The notes under the pieces were generated by a model that did not search any database, had not been told where the DNA came from, and saw only the letters and a program-made list of their open reading frames with translations. A program made the translations under genes and the position numbers. From contig USBT01000054.1 of NCBI GenBank assembly GCA_900553025.1, forward strand, positions 1-6,120: a DNA stretch of 6,120 nt, written 5' to 3'. This document shows, in pieces, positions 5,936 to 6,120 of this stretch. Within the stretch, counting starts at the first letter, position 1; each line of letters opens with the position of its first letter. Source of the DNA: an uncultured Eubacteriales bacterium (lineage in GTDB: Bacteria; Bacillota; Clostridia; Peptostreptococcales; Anaerovoracaceae).

Positions 5936-6120
5936 TTATCTATTATCTCTCAATGCCAAAATTCTAATTAGATTTGCAACGGAAACTGCTAACGCTGCGA
6001 TATATGTCAATGCGGCCGCAGATAAAACTCTTTTTGCCCCCGCAAGTTCTTCAGCTTGCAGTATACCGCTAAACTCTAACTGCTTAAGAGCTCTCCTGCT
6101 TGCATCTATTTCAACTGGCA
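5936..6120 (-). CDS. YugP-like zinc metallopeptidase, C-terminal part
   Basis: A partial gene enters from the right edge; the last 60 codons and the TAA stop (5936-5938) are present. The residues PVEIDASRRALKQLEFSGIL, the segment EELAGAKRVLSAAALTY, and a hydrophobic helix to a basic end (ALAVSVANLIRILALRDNR) match the C-terminus of the neutral zinc metallopeptidase family (Zn_peptidase_2, B. subtilis YugP type). That family is membrane-bound, and the final hydrophobic stretch is its last membrane segment. The catalytic HEXXH region would lie outside the window, so activity cannot be judged. The natural-looking C-terminus suggests the adjacent IS-like sequence did not truncate it. In many Clostridia this gene lies next to rsmB/fmt/def, which fits. 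Confidence 0.85.
   Translation of the reverse strand, partial: PVEIDASRRALKQLEFSGILQAEELAGAKRVLSAAALTYIAALAVSVANLIRILALRDNR

Noticed and set aside
1..6120. CRISPR array, tRNA, rRNA or riboswitch
   Set aside because: No regularly spaced direct repeats, tRNA-like cloverleaf or recognisable aptamer was seen; nearly all of the sequence is occupied by the listed genes.
5936..6120. Truncation of the peptidase gene by the IS-like sequence
   Set aside because: The encoded C-terminus ends in a family-like hydrophobic helix plus basic tail before its stop codon, so the insertion seems to lie just after the gene rather than within it.

Overview
The window is AT-rich (roughly one third G+C by eye). All convincing protein genes lie on the minus strand and are tightly packed with Shine-Dalgarno-led starts. 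Gene content and order match the low-GC Gram-positive 'translation / Ser-Thr kinase' housekeeping cluster; in Bacillus subtilis this reads rsmB-rlmN-prpC-prkC-rsgA-rpe-thiN. A yugP-type membrane peptidase next to rsmB and the low GC suggest an anaerobic Clostridia/Eubacteriales-type Firmicute. I cannot name a species.

In the direction of transcription (right to left) the layout is as follows. A yugP-like zinc metallopeptidase 3' end enters from the right edge (5936-6120). Next comes a 135-bp gap (5801-5935) holding what looks like the right end of an IS200/IS605-type element on the plus strand. Then follow rsmB (16S rRNA m5C967 methyltransferase), prpC/stp (PP2C phosphatase), prkC (membrane Ser/Thr kinase with three PASTA repeats), rsgA (30S-maturation GTPase) and rpe (ribulose-phosphate 3-epimerase). 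The leftmost 151 bp hold no convincing gene, only an imperfect inverted repeat.

The five complete genes are spaced by 6 nt, -8 nt (overlap), 20 nt and 45 nt, so they are probably cotranscribed. The phosphatase and kinase form an opposing pair acting on the same phosphoproteins. RsgA, encoded just downstream, is a known PrkC substrate in B. subtilis. RsmB and RsgA both act on the small ribosomal subunit, so the cluster ties cell-wall/growth sensing to ribosome biogenesis.

Nothing here is clearly a new biological system. The points most worth attention are: the IS605-like right end, which resembles an omega-RNA and sits antisense between two housekeeping genes; the absence of rlmN from its usual place; and an RsgA with a non-canonical G4 motif (NKTE) next to a dense cysteine cluster. 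Two start sites, rpe and prkC, should be moved inward from the longest ORF because strong ribosome binding sites lie inside it.
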